Of a DNA stretch of 64,000 nucleotides, positions 38,507 through 48,009 are shown one piece after another. Source of the DNA: Metabacillus sp. KUDC1714 (GTDB lineage Bacteria > Bacillota > Bacilli > Bacillales > Bacillaceae); contig NZ_CP055263.1 in the NCBI RefSeq assembly GCF_014217835.1, positions 372,001 through 436,000 on the forward strand. The letters run 5' to 3'. The notes beneath the pieces were generated by a model. The model saw only the letters and a program-made list of their open reading frames with translations, had not been told where the DNA came from and made no database searches. Made by a program: the position numbers and the translations under genes. How positions within the stretch are numbered: position 1 is the stretch's first letter; each line of letters begins with the position of its first letter.

Positions 38507-39592
38507 TTATTCAAATGTAATTTTATCTACTGTTTCACGATCCAAGCGTTTTATTACTTCTGTGATCAATTTAACCGCATTTTCATAATCATCACGATGA
38601 AGCATAGCAGCATGTGAATGAATGTAACGAGTAGCAATTGTAATCGAAAGTGCTGGTACACCATTTGCAGAAATGTGAATAGCCCCTGAATCTGTTCCCC
38701 CGCCTGCAATTGCATCAAATTGATAGGGTATATTTAGTTCGTCTGCTGTATCTGTTACTAAATCGCGTAAACCTTTATGTGATACCATCGATGCATCATA
38801 AAGGATTATCTGTGGACCATCACCCATTTTGCTAGCCGCTTCTTTTTCCGAAATACCAGGAGTATCTCCAGCGATACCAACGTCCACCCCAAATGCAATA
38901 TCAGGCTGAATAAGGTTAGCAGATGTACGGGCTCCACGTAAACCAACTTCCTCTTGAACTGTACCTACTCCATACACAACGTTTGGATGATCTGTTCCAC
39001 GTAATTGTTTAAGGACGTCAATCGCTATCGCACAGCCAATTCGATTATCCCAGGCTTTTGCAAGTAACATTTTTTCATTTTTCATAACGGTAAATTCAAA
39101 ATAAGGAACAATTTGATCACCTGGCATTACACCAAATTCCTTTGCCTCTTCTCGGCTTGATGCACCAATGTCAATAAACATATCCTTAATATCAACCGGT
39201 TTTTTACGAGCTTCTGCTGGAAGAATATGTGGCGGCTTGGAACCAATGATTCCTGTCACATCACCTTTTTTCGTTACAATTGTTACGCGCTGTGCCAGCA
39301 TGACCTGTGACCACCAGCCACCTACTGTTTGAAAGCGAAGAAACCCTTTGTCATCAATTTGCGTAACCATAAAACCGACTTCATCTAAATGGCCAGCAAT
39401 CATAACTTTAGGACCGCTTTCATTACCAACCTTTTTTGCAACCAAGCTACCTAAATTATCTGTAAATACTTCATCAGAATAGTCTTTTATGTATTTTTTC
39501 ATGACGTCACGAACTTCACGCTCATTACCAGGAATACCTCTTGCATCTGTTAAATCCTTAAGCATTGTTAATGTTTCATCTAGCTTTGTCAT
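38507..39592 (-). CDS. ysdC: M42-family metallo-aminopeptidase YsdC
   Basis: Cytoplasmic dodecameric (TET-type) aminopeptidase with two metal ions. Metal and catalytic motifs in order: [11 protein letters not shown] (His), [13 protein letters not shown] (bridging Asp), [10 protein letters not shown] (catalytic Glu pair), [12 protein letters not shown] (Asp), and a C-terminal [14 protein letters not shown] (His). 361 residues from MTKLDETL, after GAAGGAGG. Annotated in many genomes as endoglucanase or aminopeptidase; peptidase activity is the supported one. Confidence 0.93.
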   Translation of the reverse strand: MTKLDETLTMLKDLTDARGIPGNEREVRDVMKKYIKDYSDEVFTDNLGSLVAKKVGNESGPKVMIAGHLDEVGFMVTQIDDKGFLRFQTVGGWWSQVMLAQRVTIVTKKGDVTGIIGSKPPHILPAEARKKPVDIKDMFIDIGASSREEAKEFGVMPGDQIVPYFEFTVMKNEKMLLAKAWDNRIGCAIAIDVLKQLRGTDHPNVVYGVGTVQEEVGLRGARTSANLIQPDIAFGVDVGIAGDTPGISEKEAASKMGDGPQIILYDASMVSHKGLRDLVTDTADELNIPYQFDAIAGGGTDSGAIHISANGVPALSITIATRYIHSHAAMLHRDDYENAVKLITEVIKRLDRETVDKITFE

Positions 39593-39675
39593 TATATAGC
39601 CTCCTTCAATTAACAATATCTTTATTATTATACAATAAAGGCTAAACGAAACGAAATAATGTCCTATAAAGGAAA

Positions 39676-40164
39676 TTAATACCCTTGTTGCTGTCTTTCA
39701 TGATTAACTTCATTTTTTGAAACATACGCTTTTTCTACCTGCTCATTAGAAAAGCCTAGAAGTTTACCTAAATACAAATATTCCTCAAACATTTTTTTAT
39801 ACTGACTAATGGATTGATTATTTTTAAATGCAGTTATTGTCTCATATACGATTAAAAATTGTTCTGTCATACTACGATCATCTTGCTTGTCCTCTATAGA
39901 TAATGCTGGGTTAACCTTGATTTTTAAACCTAGTGATAGGATAAAGTGGACACCGTCTACATATTCTTCTAATATGACGTCAATCGCTGCAGGTGGCTTC
40001 AAACTCCAGAACTTAAAGCATCTTGTCTCATTAGCAAGTTCTCCTACTTCTACTAATAGAGCAAGAATTTTCCTTTCAGTTAGAGCTTCATTTTGTAGCT
40101 GGTGCTGTGTTTCAATTTTAGTATCTAATTGTTGCTGCATATTAAATAAATTTGTTAGATTCAT
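39676..40164 (-). CDS. Dimeric all-alpha dUTPase (dUTPase_2)
   Basis: Hydrolyses dUTP to dUMP and keeps uracil out of DNA. A 162-residue, all-helical protein of the MazG-like NTP pyrophosphatase superfamily: [19 protein letters not shown] supplies the ExxE metal ligands and [14 protein letters not shown] the second (E/D) motif. This is the phage-like dimeric class, not the trimeric Dut. ATG follows GGAGGCA. Not at this place in B. subtilis as I recall. Confidence 0.88.
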   Translation of the reverse strand: MNLTNLFNMQQQLDTKIETQHQLQNEALTERKILALLVEVGELANETRCFKFWSLKPPAAIDVILEEYVDGVHFILSLGLKIKVNPALSIEDKQDDRSMTEQFLIVYETITAFKNNQSISQYKKMFEEYLYLGKLLGFSNEQVEKAYVSKNEVNHERQQQGY

Positions 40165-40285
40165 ACAATTATGCCTCCGTTCCTAAGATTTGTTCTAAAA
40201 AAGTATAACAAATTTTAAAAAACTTGAAACCTTTTTCTATTCTGAGTCGTATATAAGGAAAATTGCCCTCAGGAGGGGTTTTACC

Positions 40286-40681
40286 ATGATTGTATTATTA
40301 TTGCGAATACTATTAATTGCGCTCATTCTTTTTCTCGTTTACACAGGATTTAAATATTTATTTAATCCAAAACGAAAGCTTGAGTTAGCAAATGAACAAA
40401 AACAATTTTACCTCTTAGATGATAAAGTAAATGTACGTAAAAACTTTTTATTAACCTATAAGGGTGTTTTATTTGAGGGTGAAAAATATTTAGGCACTAC
40501 CACAAATGCATTTGAAGTTGTTTCTATTTTCATATGGGCAAAATCCACAAGCAAATTACAAGGATTAACCTTAGCAGATTTTTCTCATATCGAAGATCAA
40601 ATTAAGAAGCATTACCCATATGCTAAGATTGATTGGAAGAGTCCGATCAAAGAACTATTAATTAAAAAACGCGAACATTAA
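40286..40681 (+). CDS. ysdB: Membrane-anchored protein YsdB
   Basis: A 131-residue protein with one N-terminal transmembrane helix (about 4-24) and a basic then mixed soluble domain ending KELLIKKREH. Function unknown; in B. subtilis it belongs to the sigma-W envelope-stress regulon. ATG follows AGGAGGGG. Plus strand, with its own terminator. Confidence 0.85.
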   Translation: MIVLLLRILLIALILFLVYTGFKYLFNPKRKLELANEQKQFYLLDDKVNVRKNFLLTYKGVLFEGEKYLGTTTNAFEVVSIFIWAKSTSKLQGLTLADFSHIEDQIKKHYPYAKIDWKSPIKELLIKKREH

Positions 40682-40689
40682 GGTTGAAA

Positions 40690-40725
40690 GCAAAAGGTAC
40701 AGCGAGATGCTGTACCTTTGCTTTT
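40690..40725. terminator. Terminator between ysdB and the TVP38 gene
   Basis: Perfect stem AAAGGTACAGC/GCTGTACCTTT followed by GCTTTTG on the plus strand; convergent genes may share it. Confidence 0.75.
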
Positions 40726-40739
40726 GTACGCATTATCAT

Positions 40740-41327
40740 TCATGCCTTTTCTCTTGCAAAGAAATCATTCCATTTAATCAAAACCTGCTTTTCTCTGAAA
40801 AAATAAACAAGTACAACTAACAAGACCAAAATGATTGCCAAAATTATAGGTGATAATGATTGAATGGCTGCACCTAAAAATGTAAAACAAATTGCAGAAG
40901 GAATATGAGTCAAAAATGAAAGCTTCGTGTAACCTCGAAATGTTTTTGTTTTGTCTAAAATACATAACGAAATAAGTGAAAAATTAACAAATGGAATCAT
41001 GCGCAATATAATGATCTGACCAATTGATAAATTGGTATATGTCCCTAACCATTTGACCTTCATTTTCTCAAATCGGTGCAATAATGTCGGAAATCCTTTT
41101 GAGATCAAATAAAAAAGGATACTTGAACCTGTAAGACCTAGCACTGAAAACATGGACCCTAATTCAGCTCCAAATAATACTCCACCAGCAATACAAACAA
41201 CAGCTACAGGAATCAATAGAAATTGCCTAAAAAGGTGGAACAAAATAAAGAAAAGAGGTGCAAAATATCCAGTTGTTTGTATAGCTGTCATCACAGATGA
41301 TGTTGCGAGTTCAATTGTCATCACCAC
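40740..41327 (-). CDS. TVP38/TMEM64 (VTT domain) membrane protein
   Basis: A 195-residue integral membrane protein of the DedA-related VTT superfamily. About five hydrophobic segments; conserved VTT pieces are VCIAGGVLFGAELGSMFSVLGLTGSSILFYLISK, RFEKMKVKW, and RMIPFVNFSLISL. Family members are linked to lipid scrambling and envelope homeostasis; no direct role is known here. Several start codons (GTG, ATG) are clustered at the 5' end. Its position between ysdB and ysdA differs from B. subtilis ytxB, so no symbol is given. Confidence 0.82.
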   Translation of the reverse strand: MVMTIELATSSVMTAIQTTGYFAPLFFILFHLFRQFLLIPVAVVCIAGGVLFGAELGSMFSVLGLTGSSILFYLISKGFPTLLHRFEKMKVKWLGTYTNLSIGQIIILRMIPFVNFSLISLCILDKTKTFRGYTKLSFLTHIPSAICFTFLGAAIQSLSPIILAIILVLLVVLVYFFREKQVLIKWNDFFAREKA

Positions 41328-41390
41328 TTTCTTGTTGTCATCTCCTGAGGATAGTAGTGTTCGATTACATTTTACGAGAATTTATTTACT

Positions 41391-41660
41391 TTATGCTAAT
41401 TGATTTATTAAATAGATAAAAAGAATCAGCTGCAAAATAGAAATGACTGGAAATCCGATTTTAAACGACGTATGCTTTGTTTTATGACGATATACTCTCA
41501 TTCCAGCAAAACCACCTACTGCACCACCGACAATTGCTAGCCACCACAATGTTGCTTCTTTAATTCTCCATTCTCCTCGCTTAGCTCGAATTTTATCAAC
41601 TCTCATAAAAATAAAACTAATTACATTTATTAAAAGACAATAGATGATTATGTATTTCAC
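41391..41660 (-). CDS. ysdA: DUF1294 membrane protein YsdA
   Basis: An 89-residue protein with three predicted helices, the DUF1294 pattern MRVDKIRAKRGEWRIKEATLW and GGAVGGFAGMRVYRHKTKH (a conserved basic cytoplasmic loop). Starts with GTG after AATAGGAGA. Function unknown. Upstream neighbour of the rplT operon terminator, as in B. subtilis. Confidence 0.85.
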   Translation of the reverse strand: MKYIIIYCLLINVISFIFMRVDKIRAKRGEWRIKEATLWWLAIVGGAVGGFAGMRVYRHKTKHTSFKIGFPVISILQLILFIYLINQLA

Positions 41661-41714
41661 AATTTCGATCTCCTATTCATGAATAATCTATAAATACTAT
41701 ATCATGTATCTAAC

Positions 41715-41754
41715 AAAAAAAAGAGCCGACCCATTAATGAGTCAACCCTTTTTT
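41715..41754 (-). terminator. Terminator of infC-rpmI-rplT
   Basis: A long imperfect stem around GTTGACTCATTAATGGGTCGGC, followed by T8 on the minus strand, begins just after the rplT stop. Confidence 0.85.
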
Positions 41755-41764
41755 GAACGTTCAA

Positions 41765-42124
41765 TTATTTGTTAAGTTTTGCTTTAGCAGCGTCTGCTAA
41801 TTGAGCAAATGCTTTTTCATCAGCGATAGCTAAATCAGCAAGCATTTTACGGTTTACTTCGATACCAGCAAGCTTTAAGCCATGCATTAAACGGCTGTAA
41901 GAAAGACCATTTATGCGTGCAGCTGCATTGATACGAGTAATCCAAAGCTTACGGAAGTCGCGTTTTTTCTGACGACGGTCACGGTAAGCATACATTAATG
42001 ATTTCATTACTTGTTGGTTAGCAACTTTGTATAATGTATGTTTAGATCCGAAATAACCTTTAGCTAATTTTAATACCTTTTTACGACGTTTACGTGAAAC
42101 GATACCGCCTTTTACTCTTGGCAT
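41765..42124 (-). CDS. rplT: 50S ribosomal protein L20
   Basis: Binds 23S rRNA early in 50S assembly and, in Bacillus, represses its own operon by binding the leader. The 119 residues are very basic, beginning [23 protein letters not shown], with the globular C-terminus [22 protein letters not shown]. Third gene of the operon. Confidence 0.98.
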   Translation of the reverse strand: MPRVKGGIVSRKRRKKVLKLAKGYFGSKHTLYKVANQQVMKSLMYAYRDRRQKKRDFRKLWITRINAAARINGLSYSRLMHGLKLAGIEVNRKMLADLAIADEKAFAQLADAAKAKLNK

Positions 42125-42156
42125 GTAAATTCCCTCCTATATTACGGTGTTTCCGA

Positions 42157-42357
42157 TTATTTGATGTTGTCTAATAAATGACGAATACGTTTGAAATCGC
42201 CTTTGCTTACTACAGTAGATTTACGTAATTTACGTTTTGCTTTTGTAGATTTGTTAGCGAATAAGTGACTAGTGTAAGCATGTGAGCGTTTAAGTTTACC
42301 AGATCCGGTCTTTTTGAAACGCTTTGCAGCTCCACGGTGAGTTTTCATTTTTGGCAT
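42157..42357 (-). CDS. rpmI: 50S ribosomal protein L35
   Basis: Small basic 50S protein of 66 residues, [20 protein letters not shown], between infC and rplT. Intergenic gaps are short (20 and 32 bases) and each start has a strong GGAGG-type site. Confidence 0.98.
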   Translation of the reverse strand: MPKMKTHRGAAKRFKKTGSGKLKRSHAYTSHLFANKSTKAKRKLRKSTVVSKGDFKRIRHLLDNIK

Positions 42358-42377
42358 AAGGTATTCCTCCTTAAGTA

Positions 42378-42896
42378 TTATTGCTTTTCATTTTTCGGTG
42401 CTAAAACTAAGAACATGCTACGTCCATCCATTTTTGGATGTGATTCAATCGTACTTAAGTCCGCACATTCTGTTGAGAATCGATCAAGCACCTTTTGACC
42501 AATACCTTTATGTGTAATTGCACGTCCTTTGAAGCGAATTGAAGCTTTTACTTTATCGCCTTTTTCTAGGAACTTGCGTGCATTTCGAAGCTTAGTGTTA
42601 AAGTCATGCTCATCAATTGTTGGGCTCAAACGAACCTCTTTTAAATTGATGATCTTTTGATTTTTACGCGCCTCTTTGTCTTTCTTTTGCTGTTCAAAAC
42701 GGAATTTTCCGTAATCCATGATGCGGCATACAGGAGGCTTTGCATTTGGTGCTACTAAAACTAAATCAAGATTAGCTCTTGTAGCAATTTCTAAAGCCTC
42801 TTGACGAGATTTAATTCCAAGCTGATCTCCATTGGCACCGATCAGTCGAACCTCACGTGCGCGGATTCCGTCATTTACCATCATATCTTTGCTAAT
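42378..42896 (-). CDS. infC: Translation initiation factor IF-3 (ATT start)
   Basis: IF-3 binds the 30S subunit, blocks 50S joining and checks the start codon. The start is assigned to ATT (42894-42896): GGAGGTGG lies six bases upstream and translation gives M(I)[19 protein letters not shown], as in other Bacilli. A longer ATG-begun reading to 42944 runs through the ribosome site and is not credible. The 172 residues have an N-domain, a basic linker [17 protein letters not shown] and a C-domain ending [15 protein letters not shown] non-canonical start lets IF-3 limit its own synthesis. Confidence 0.95.
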   Translation of the reverse strand: MSKDMMVNDGIRAREVRLIGANGDQLGIKSRQEALEIATRANLDLVLVAPNAKPPVCRIMDYGKFRFEQQKKDKEARKNQKIINLKEVRLSPTIDEHDFNTKLRNARKFLEKGDKVKASIRFKGRAITHKGIGQKVLDRFSTECADLSTIESHPKMDGRSMFLVLAPKNEKQ

Positions 42897-42985
42897 AATT
42901 AGCCACCTCCAAGGTTTTTTAAAAACTGAATAGTAGTTTTTCAAATCCGAATTTTTGTAGAACTGGTTTTTTTATTTTCTGAAAA

Positions 42986-43128
42986 TAAAAAAGTGTGGAT
43001 GCCTTAGACACCCACACTACGATTGTATACATAAAAGATCATCGTAACCTGCCAACTACAAACGGATGTGTCAATCAGGTGAGAAGCGGGTGCCTCTACT
43101 TGTTTAAATAAAAGACTATTCAATTACC
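42986..43128 (-). ncRNA. L20 leader (autoregulatory) of infC-rpmI-rplT
   Basis: The leader has the characteristic run GAGGCACCCGCTTCTCACC followed by TGATTGACA, then a terminator pairing AGTGTGG (43012-43018) with CCACACT (42992-42998) before T6. L20 binding is known to promote termination in B. subtilis. Confidence 0.88.
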
Positions 43129-43134
43129 TTGTAT

Positions 43135-43163
43135 ATTATAACATCACAACAAAGATATTGCAA
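43135..43163 (-). promoter_or_regulatory. Sigma-A promoter of infC operon
   Basis: TTGCAA (43158-43163) and perfect TATAAT (43135-43140) with a 17-base spacer, about 240 bases before the infC start. Confidence 0.85.
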
Positions 43164-43231
43164 GTAAGTTATATATGTTTTAACAACATATGTTATTCTA
43201 TCAAATGCTTTACTTTGTTGCAACAGTTTTT

Positions 43232-43464
43232 TTTGCATAGGCTATTTTCGTAAACTTTGTTGCTTTTAAAATAGTATGGGGTTGGTTGATTGGCACTCCA
43301 GGATGCTCGCTTTCCGTGGGACGGGCGATGAGCCTCCTCAGCGCGAAGCGCCTGCGGGGTATCATCTGTCCCGCTACTCCCACAGGAGTCTCGCATATCC
43401 GTTCCAATCAACCTAATCAGTTCTGTTCAAAAACAACAATCTTTTAGAAAAGAGCCTTTGCATA
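43232..43464 (-). mobile_element. MITE-like element, copy 2, with 8-bp target duplication
   Basis: A 217-bp element (43240-43456), inverted relative to the copy at 20792-21009 and nearly identical over its whole length, including the GGCTCTTTTC end and the GC-rich palindromic core. It has its own perfect direct repeat TTTGCATA at 43232-43239 and 43457-43464, different from the duplication at copy 1. It lies between thrS and the infC promoter, breaking no gene. Open frames within it are by-products of the GC-rich core. Confidence 0.88.
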
Positions 43465-43535
43465 AAAGCGAAATGAACCTACTCTGCTACGACAAGCTCA
43501 AGTCGTTCATGTATTAAAGAGTTAGCAACAAGGAT

Positions 43536-45473
43536 CTATCTGATTACTTCTTGCTTAATATCCTGTAAAAACTGATCAAACGAAACAGTTTCTGATTTTT
43601 GTTCACCGTATTTACGGACATTTACTGCTTTTTCTGCTATCTCATTATCACCTACTACAAGCATATAAGGAATTTTTTGCATTTGTGACTCACGGATTTT
43701 ATATCCGATTTTTTCATCACGCGCATCTAGTTCAACTCGTAAACCGGCATCTTGCAACTGTTCTTGTACCTGCTTTGCATAATCAAGGTGAATGGCAGGT
43801 GAAACAGGAATCACTTGAACCTGTACTGGTGCTAACCAAGTTGGAAATGCTCCTTTATACTCTTCAATTAAAAAGGCAACAAAACGTTCCATCGTTGAAA
43901 CGACACCACGATGGATAACAACCGGTCGATGTTGTTTACCATCTTCACCAACATAGGATAAGTCAAAACGTTCAGGAAGTAAGAAATCCAATTGAACAGT
44001 TGAAAGTGTTTCATCTTTTCCAAGTGCTGTTCTAACCTGAACATCAAGCTTTGGACCATAAAACGCAGCTTCACCTTCTGCTTCAAAATAGTCATGACCT
44101 AGTTCATCCATTGCATCTTTTAGCATGCTCTGAGCTTTTTCCCACATGCTATCATCATCAAAATACTTTTCTTTGTCCTCTGGATCTCGATAAGACAATC
44201 TAAACGAGTACTTATCAATTCCGAAATCTTTATAAACAGCTTCAATTAATCGGACAACTCGAATGAATTCTTCTTTGATTTGATCAGGGCGAACGAAAAT
44301 ATGTGCATCATTTAAAGTCATACCACGTACACGCTGTAGGCCAGTTAATGCTCCTGACATTTCATATCGGTGCATTAGACCAAGCTCTGCAATTCGTATT
44401 GGTAACTCACGATAGCTGTGAATATCATTTTTGTACACCATCATATGATGCGGGCAGTTCATTGGACGAAGAACTAAATCTTCATTATCCATTTCCATTT
44501 TAGGGAACATATCCTCTTGGTAGTGCTCCCAGTGACCAGATGTTTTATATAGTTCTACACTACCCAAAACAGGAGTGTATACGTGTTGATAGCCCAAACG
44601 CTCTTCTTTATCAACAATGTAACGCTCAACGATACGACGTATTGTTGCACCTTTTGGCAACCAAAGCGGTAAACCTTGTCCTACCTTTTGAGAGGAAGTA
44701 AACAAACCTAATTCCTTCCCTAATTTACGATGATCACGTTCTTTCGCTTCTTCAAGAATTCGAAGATGCTCATCTAAATCACTCTTCTTGAAGAAAGCTG
44801 TTCCATAAATACGTTGAAGCATCTTATTGTTGCTATCCCCACGCCAGTATGCACCTGCAACACTTAGTAACTTAAATTCTTTAATTTTACCTGTTGATGG
44901 CAAATGCACCCCACGGCATAAATCAAAAAATTCGCCTTGTTCATAAATTGAAACAACTTCACCCTCAGGAATTACGTCAAGAAGTTCTAACTTTAACGGA
45001 TCTTGTAACTGCTCAAAACGGCGTTTTGCTTCTTCTCGACTAACTTCTGTACGAACGATTTCGATGTTTTCATTCACAATTTTTTTCATTTCTTTTTCGA
45101 TAGCTGGTAAATCTTCAGGTGTGATTGCAAGTTCCATATCGATATCATAATAAAAACCATTTTCAATAACTGGTCCAATTCCAAGCTTAATTGATTGATC
45201 TTTATATAGGCGCTTTATTGCTTGTGCCATTAAATGCGCTGTTGAATGGCGCATAATTTCTAAAGCTTCATTACTATCCTGAGTCACAATTTCAATCGTA
45301 CCATTCTCAAGTATAGGTGTACGTAAATCAATTAATTGTCCATCTAGCTTCCCAGCAAGAGATTTCTTTTTTAAACCAGGGCTAATGGATGCCGCAATAT
45401 CCTCAGTAGTAGTTCCTTTTGCAAATTCCTTCACAGCTCCGTCGGGAAACGCAATTTTTATAACGTCTGACAT
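43536..45473 (-). CDS. thrS: Threonine-tRNA ligase
   Basis: Class II synthetase. The 645 residues show an N-terminal TGS domain ([18 protein letters not shown]), the editing/SAD domain with [10 protein letters not shown], the catalytic core with [13 protein letters not shown] (zinc Cys and His) and [15 protein letters not shown] leading into the anticodon domain. Start placed at MSDVIKIA after AAGGAGAG, eleven codons into the longer frame. Controlled by a Thr T-box. Confidence 0.97.
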   Translation of the reverse strand: MSDVIKIAFPDGAVKEFAKGTTTEDIAASISPGLKKKSLAGKLDGQLIDLRTPILENGTIEIVTQDSNEALEIMRHSTAHLMAQAIKRLYKDQSIKLGIGPVIENGFYYDIDMELAITPEDLPAIEKEMKKIVNENIEIVRTEVSREEAKRRFEQLQDPLKLELLDVIPEGEVVSIYEQGEFFDLCRGVHLPSTGKIKEFKLLSVAGAYWRGDSNNKMLQRIYGTAFFKKSDLDEHLRILEEAKERDHRKLGKELGLFTSSQKVGQGLPLWLPKGATIRRIVERYIVDKEERLGYQHVYTPVLGSVELYKTSGHWEHYQEDMFPKMEMDNEDLVLRPMNCPHHMMVYKNDIHSYRELPIRIAELGLMHRYEMSGALTGLQRVRGMTLNDAHIFVRPDQIKEEFIRVVRLIEAVYKDFGIDKYSFRLSYRDPEDKEKYFDDDSMWEKAQSMLKDAMDELGHDYFEAEGEAAFYGPKLDVQVRTALGKDETLSTVQLDFLLPERFDLSYVGEDGKQHRPVVIHRGVVSTMERFVAFLIEEYKGAFPTWLAPVQVQVIPVSPAIHLDYAKQVQEQLQDAGLRVELDARDEKIGYKIRESQMQKIPYMLVVGDNEIAEKAVNVRKYGEQKSETVSFDQFLQDIKQEVIR

Positions 45474-45492
45474 CCTTGTTCTCTCCTTATAT

Positions 45493-45530
45493 AAAAGCGG
45501 AAACACCTTGTTAAGGCGTTGGAGCTAGAC
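45493..45530 (+). repeat. Dispersed repeat family B, short copy in thrS leader
   Basis: A minimal version of the family: AAAAGCGGAAACACCTTG, three bases, then AGGCGTTGGAGCTAGACAC. It lies between the T-box terminator and the thrS ribosome site, so it is in the thrS mRNA. Confidence 0.55.
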
Positions 45531-45577
45531 ACGGCACTAAGAGGTCCGTCGCTTATTGTCAATAAATTTGCCCCAAA

Positions 45578-45918
45578 ATAAATAAACTCGTCCCCTAAAA
45601 AAGGGACGAGTTAAACTCTAGTCAATGGATCGTGGTTCCACCCTTATTCCCAATACCTACAATTCCGTTAATTACATATAAATAATTACACGATAACTAC
45701 CCCTTCACATATTCAATATACACCTTTGTGAAAGACTGTAGGATTGGCTTAACATCGATAACGGGAAGTCCGTCAGTTATTACTAAGAGTACTTTTCACA
45801 ACTGAAGTTTAAAGGTGGTAAGATTGTTTTCCGTGTTAGGAAGGTTTCAGCACTCCTTCCCTCTCTGGAAACCGTAAAAACAAGCTCATATCCTTATCAT
45901 TACTGATACTTTTGCAAT
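45578..45918 (-). ncRNA. T-box leader (threonine) of thrS
   Basis: T-box core AAGGGTGGAACCACG (45631-45645). The likely specifier is ACC (Thr) at 45817-45819 in the context CTTACCACC, by analogy with the other two T-boxes here. Terminator stem AACTCGTCCC/GGGACGAGTT (45585-45594 with 45603-45612), then TTATTTATTTT. Confidence 0.92.
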
Positions 45919-45925
45919 TAATCGT

Positions 45926-45954
45926 ATTATAATGTGTTTTTTTGTGAAAATCAA
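45926..45954 (-). promoter_or_regulatory. Sigma-A promoter of thrS
   Basis: TTGATT (45949-45954) and TATAAT (45926-45931) with a 17-base spacer, just upstream of the T-box leader. Confidence 0.82.
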
Positions 45955-45977
45955 GATCGGTTTTCGTACAAGTTCAC

Positions 45978-46814
45978 TTATTGATGTGTTGCAAATTGAA
46001 AATCACTAAGATTATGTAATCTCACTCTTTCTTGAAAAACATTTTGAACCGTTTGAACCATTCCATCAAATGGATCATTTGTATAGAGGCAGATCCATTT
46101 AGGAGCGATTGATACAAGCGGTGCTAATAGTTTAGAATCAATATACATTGGATGTTTATTGACAAAGGTATGATCTATATAGGATTTTAACTCCTGTTCA
46201 GAAACCTCTTGTTTGTCTGGATTATAAACAAAAAATCCATTATCATGGACAATTGAAATACCATCCATCCGACTTTCTCTCTTTAAGAGAAAGTCACGTA
46301 AACTCTGAATAAAATTTTGGTAGTCTTGTTCAAGCTTATATTCCTCAATCGCTATCTCGACATACTCTCTTAATCTTGCAGTATATTCATGCAAGCGAAA
46401 CTTCTGAAAGGAAGTAAACGAAAAATACAAATCAGGACGTAAAAATTCTTCAAGAGCATCTTTTAAAATATCATGACGTGGTAATAATTGTTGAACTCTA
46501 GGTATTTCTGTTCGTTCTCCCTCAATAATCGATTGCGCGATATGTATGATTTGTTGCTGTTCCTCTTCCTCTAGAAAAAAATAATTCTCCTCTAGCAAAG
46601 TTAACATAATTTGGTGTTCTTTATGGTCAATAACAAATTGAACAAGCCCAGGGATGACTAACTTTTCTAAGGAAATATCCCATGATTTTGGGATGATTTG
46701 TATACATTGTTGATTTACTAAATATAATTCTGTTTCATATCCTTTACATAAAGTACGAAAAATCGAATAGATCCATTTTGCCTCTTTCGGAGACCCAAAT
46801 AAAATCTCAAGCAT
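45978..46814 (-). CDS. ytxC: Sporulation protein YtxC family
   Basis: A 278-residue protein in the YtxC-like sporulation family, upstream of thrS as in B. subtilis. No catalytic motif is visible; it is mostly alpha-helical with an acidic stretch FFLEEEEQQQI near 80 and a C-terminal ALVSIAPKWICLYT-like segment. Biochemical role unknown. The ribosome site AGGGGGGACA is inside a hairpin (see separate entry). Confidence 0.85.
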   Translation of the reverse strand: MLEILFGSPKEAKWIYSIFRTLCKGYETELYLVNQQCIQIIPKSWDISLEKLVIPGLVQFVIDHKEHQIMLTLLEENYFFLEEEEQQQIIHIAQSIIEGERTEIPRVQQLLPRHDILKDALEEFLRPDLYFSFTSFQKFRLHEYTARLREYVEIAIEEYKLEQDYQNFIQSLRDFLLKRESRMDGISIVHDNGFFVYNPDKQEVSEQELKSYIDHTFVNKHPMYIDSKLLAPLVSIAPKWICLYTNDPFDGMVQTVQNVFQERVRLHNLSDFQFATHQ

Positions 46815-46817
46815 GTT

Positions 46818-46863
46818 TGTCCCCCCTATTTACCAATACATGATTAATGTATATGGGGGAACA
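46818..46863 (-). promoter_or_regulatory. Hairpin occluding the ytxC ribosome binding site
   Basis: TGT and CCCCC upstream pair with the GGGGG and ACA of the ytxC ribosome site around one mismatch, and an inner ATACAT/ATGTAT stem closes the loop. If it forms, translation of ytxC is limited. Control role is inferred. The remaining gap to dnaI (46864-46980) shows nothing. Confidence 0.5.
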
Positions 46864-46995
46864 CAACTAAATAGAAGTAAAGTAAACAAGAATATGGGAT
46901 TGTAACCCAATTGAAAAACTTTAAAGACAAACTATTTATACACACATAGATTTTATCTAAAGGTAGTTCAAAAAATTCCTTGCCCCTTTTTTAAT

Positions 46996-47036
46996 ATAAA
47001 AAAGTACCTCACCTAATTGTAGGCAAAGGTACTCAA
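46996..47036 (-). terminator. Terminator of dnaB-dnaI
   Basis: Stem AGTACCT/AGGTACT with inner pairs CCT/AGG, followed by TTTTTTATATT on the minus strand. Confidence 0.82.
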
Positions 47037-47043
47037 AAAGAAA

Positions 47044-47982
47044 CTATCCTCGTCTATTTCGTCCAATTAACTCAATAGGTATGGCCATATGTTTAATCCG
47101 CTCCATAATTCTCGCTGCTTTAACTGGCTCTTCTTCACCACGTTGCGAAAAGGCTAAATGGTGTTGAAGCTGTTTCAGATTAAAATTTGACGAAAAAAAC
47201 GTTGGTAAGTTTTCAAGCATTCGAAATTGTAAAATCGTCCCTAGTATATCGTCTCTCATCCAGCTTGACATCGATTCCGCCCCAATATCATCTAGCATTA
47301 AGACTGGTATCTTTTTAACAACATCTAATTTTTCATCTAAAGATGAATTTTGAAATGAACCTTTCAGCTCTCTCATAAATTCTGGTACATACACAAGCAT
47401 GGACGATATTTTATGTGCTGCAAGTTCATTTGCAATCGCACCTAAAATATATGTTTTACCGACACCGAAAGATCCATATAAATATATACCTTTTGGACGT
47501 TTACCATTATTGTATTGTTCAACAAAATCCTGAGCTAGACTTATTGCCTTAAAGCGGCTCGCTTCATCCATTTCAACATCAATTTGATCAAACTGAGCTG
47601 CTAAAATATCCTTTGGTATATACATGCTTTTAATAAGTGACTCATGTTTTTTTCGTTCATCATGCGCTTCCTTCGTTGGACATTTGTCATATTGAAGATC
47701 AATGATTCGTCCTTGAATCACTAAGCGTGGATGGTAACCCTCCAGAAGATTTTTGCATTCTGATAAGGTTGGACATTGCTCACAGTTTTTACTTTGATTC
47801 ATAAACTCAAAAAGCTTCCCAAGACTTCTTTCAACCATACCATCTTCAATCTCTGAAGCGTGATTTGTAATAAAGGCTTTTATTTCCGGGTGATTTAACA
47901 CCTGATTTTTTAAGTCGTTAAATCTATCGTTAAAGTCAGGTCTGCTTGTAAGATTCTTAAAAGAATTCTTCATATGTTCCAT
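47044..47982 (-). CDS. dnaI: Primosomal protein DnaI (helicase loader)
   Basis: AAA+ ATPase that loads the DnaC helicase at the origin with DnaB and DnaD. The 312 residues have an N-terminal zinc-binding helicase-interaction domain with cysteines in CEQCPTLSEC and YDKCP, then Walker A YGSFGVGKTYILGA (near 172), Walker B VLMLDDIGAE and sensor 1 SSNFN. Directly follows dnaB. Confidence 0.95.
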   Translation of the reverse strand: MEHMKNSFKNLTSRPDFNDRFNDLKNQVLNHPEIKAFITNHASEIEDGMVERSLGKLFEFMNQSKNCEQCPTLSECKNLLEGYHPRLVIQGRIIDLQYDKCPTKEAHDERKKHESLIKSMYIPKDILAAQFDQIDVEMDEASRFKAISLAQDFVEQYNNGKRPKGIYLYGSFGVGKTYILGAIANELAAHKISSMLVYVPEFMRELKGSFQNSSLDEKLDVVKKIPVLMLDDIGAESMSSWMRDDILGTILQFRMLENLPTFFSSNFNLKQLQHHLAFSQRGEEEPVKAARIMERIKHMAIPIELIGRNRRG

Positions 47983-48009
47983 TTGTTTTCACCCCCTATT
48001 TAGATTGAA

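Noticed and set aside
40740..41327. Naming the TVP38-type gene ytxB
   Set aside because: In B. subtilis ytxB lies near ytxC and dnaI; here the gene is between ysdB and ysdA, so orthology is not shown.
42897..42944. Extended N-terminus of IF-3 from an upstream ATG
   Set aside because: The extension translates the GGAGGTGG ribosome site; family members begin at the ATT-started SKD sequence.
43193..43411. Two overlapping minus-strand open frames in MITE copy 2
   Set aside because: Same repeat core read in two frames, no ribosome site, products not conserved between the copies.
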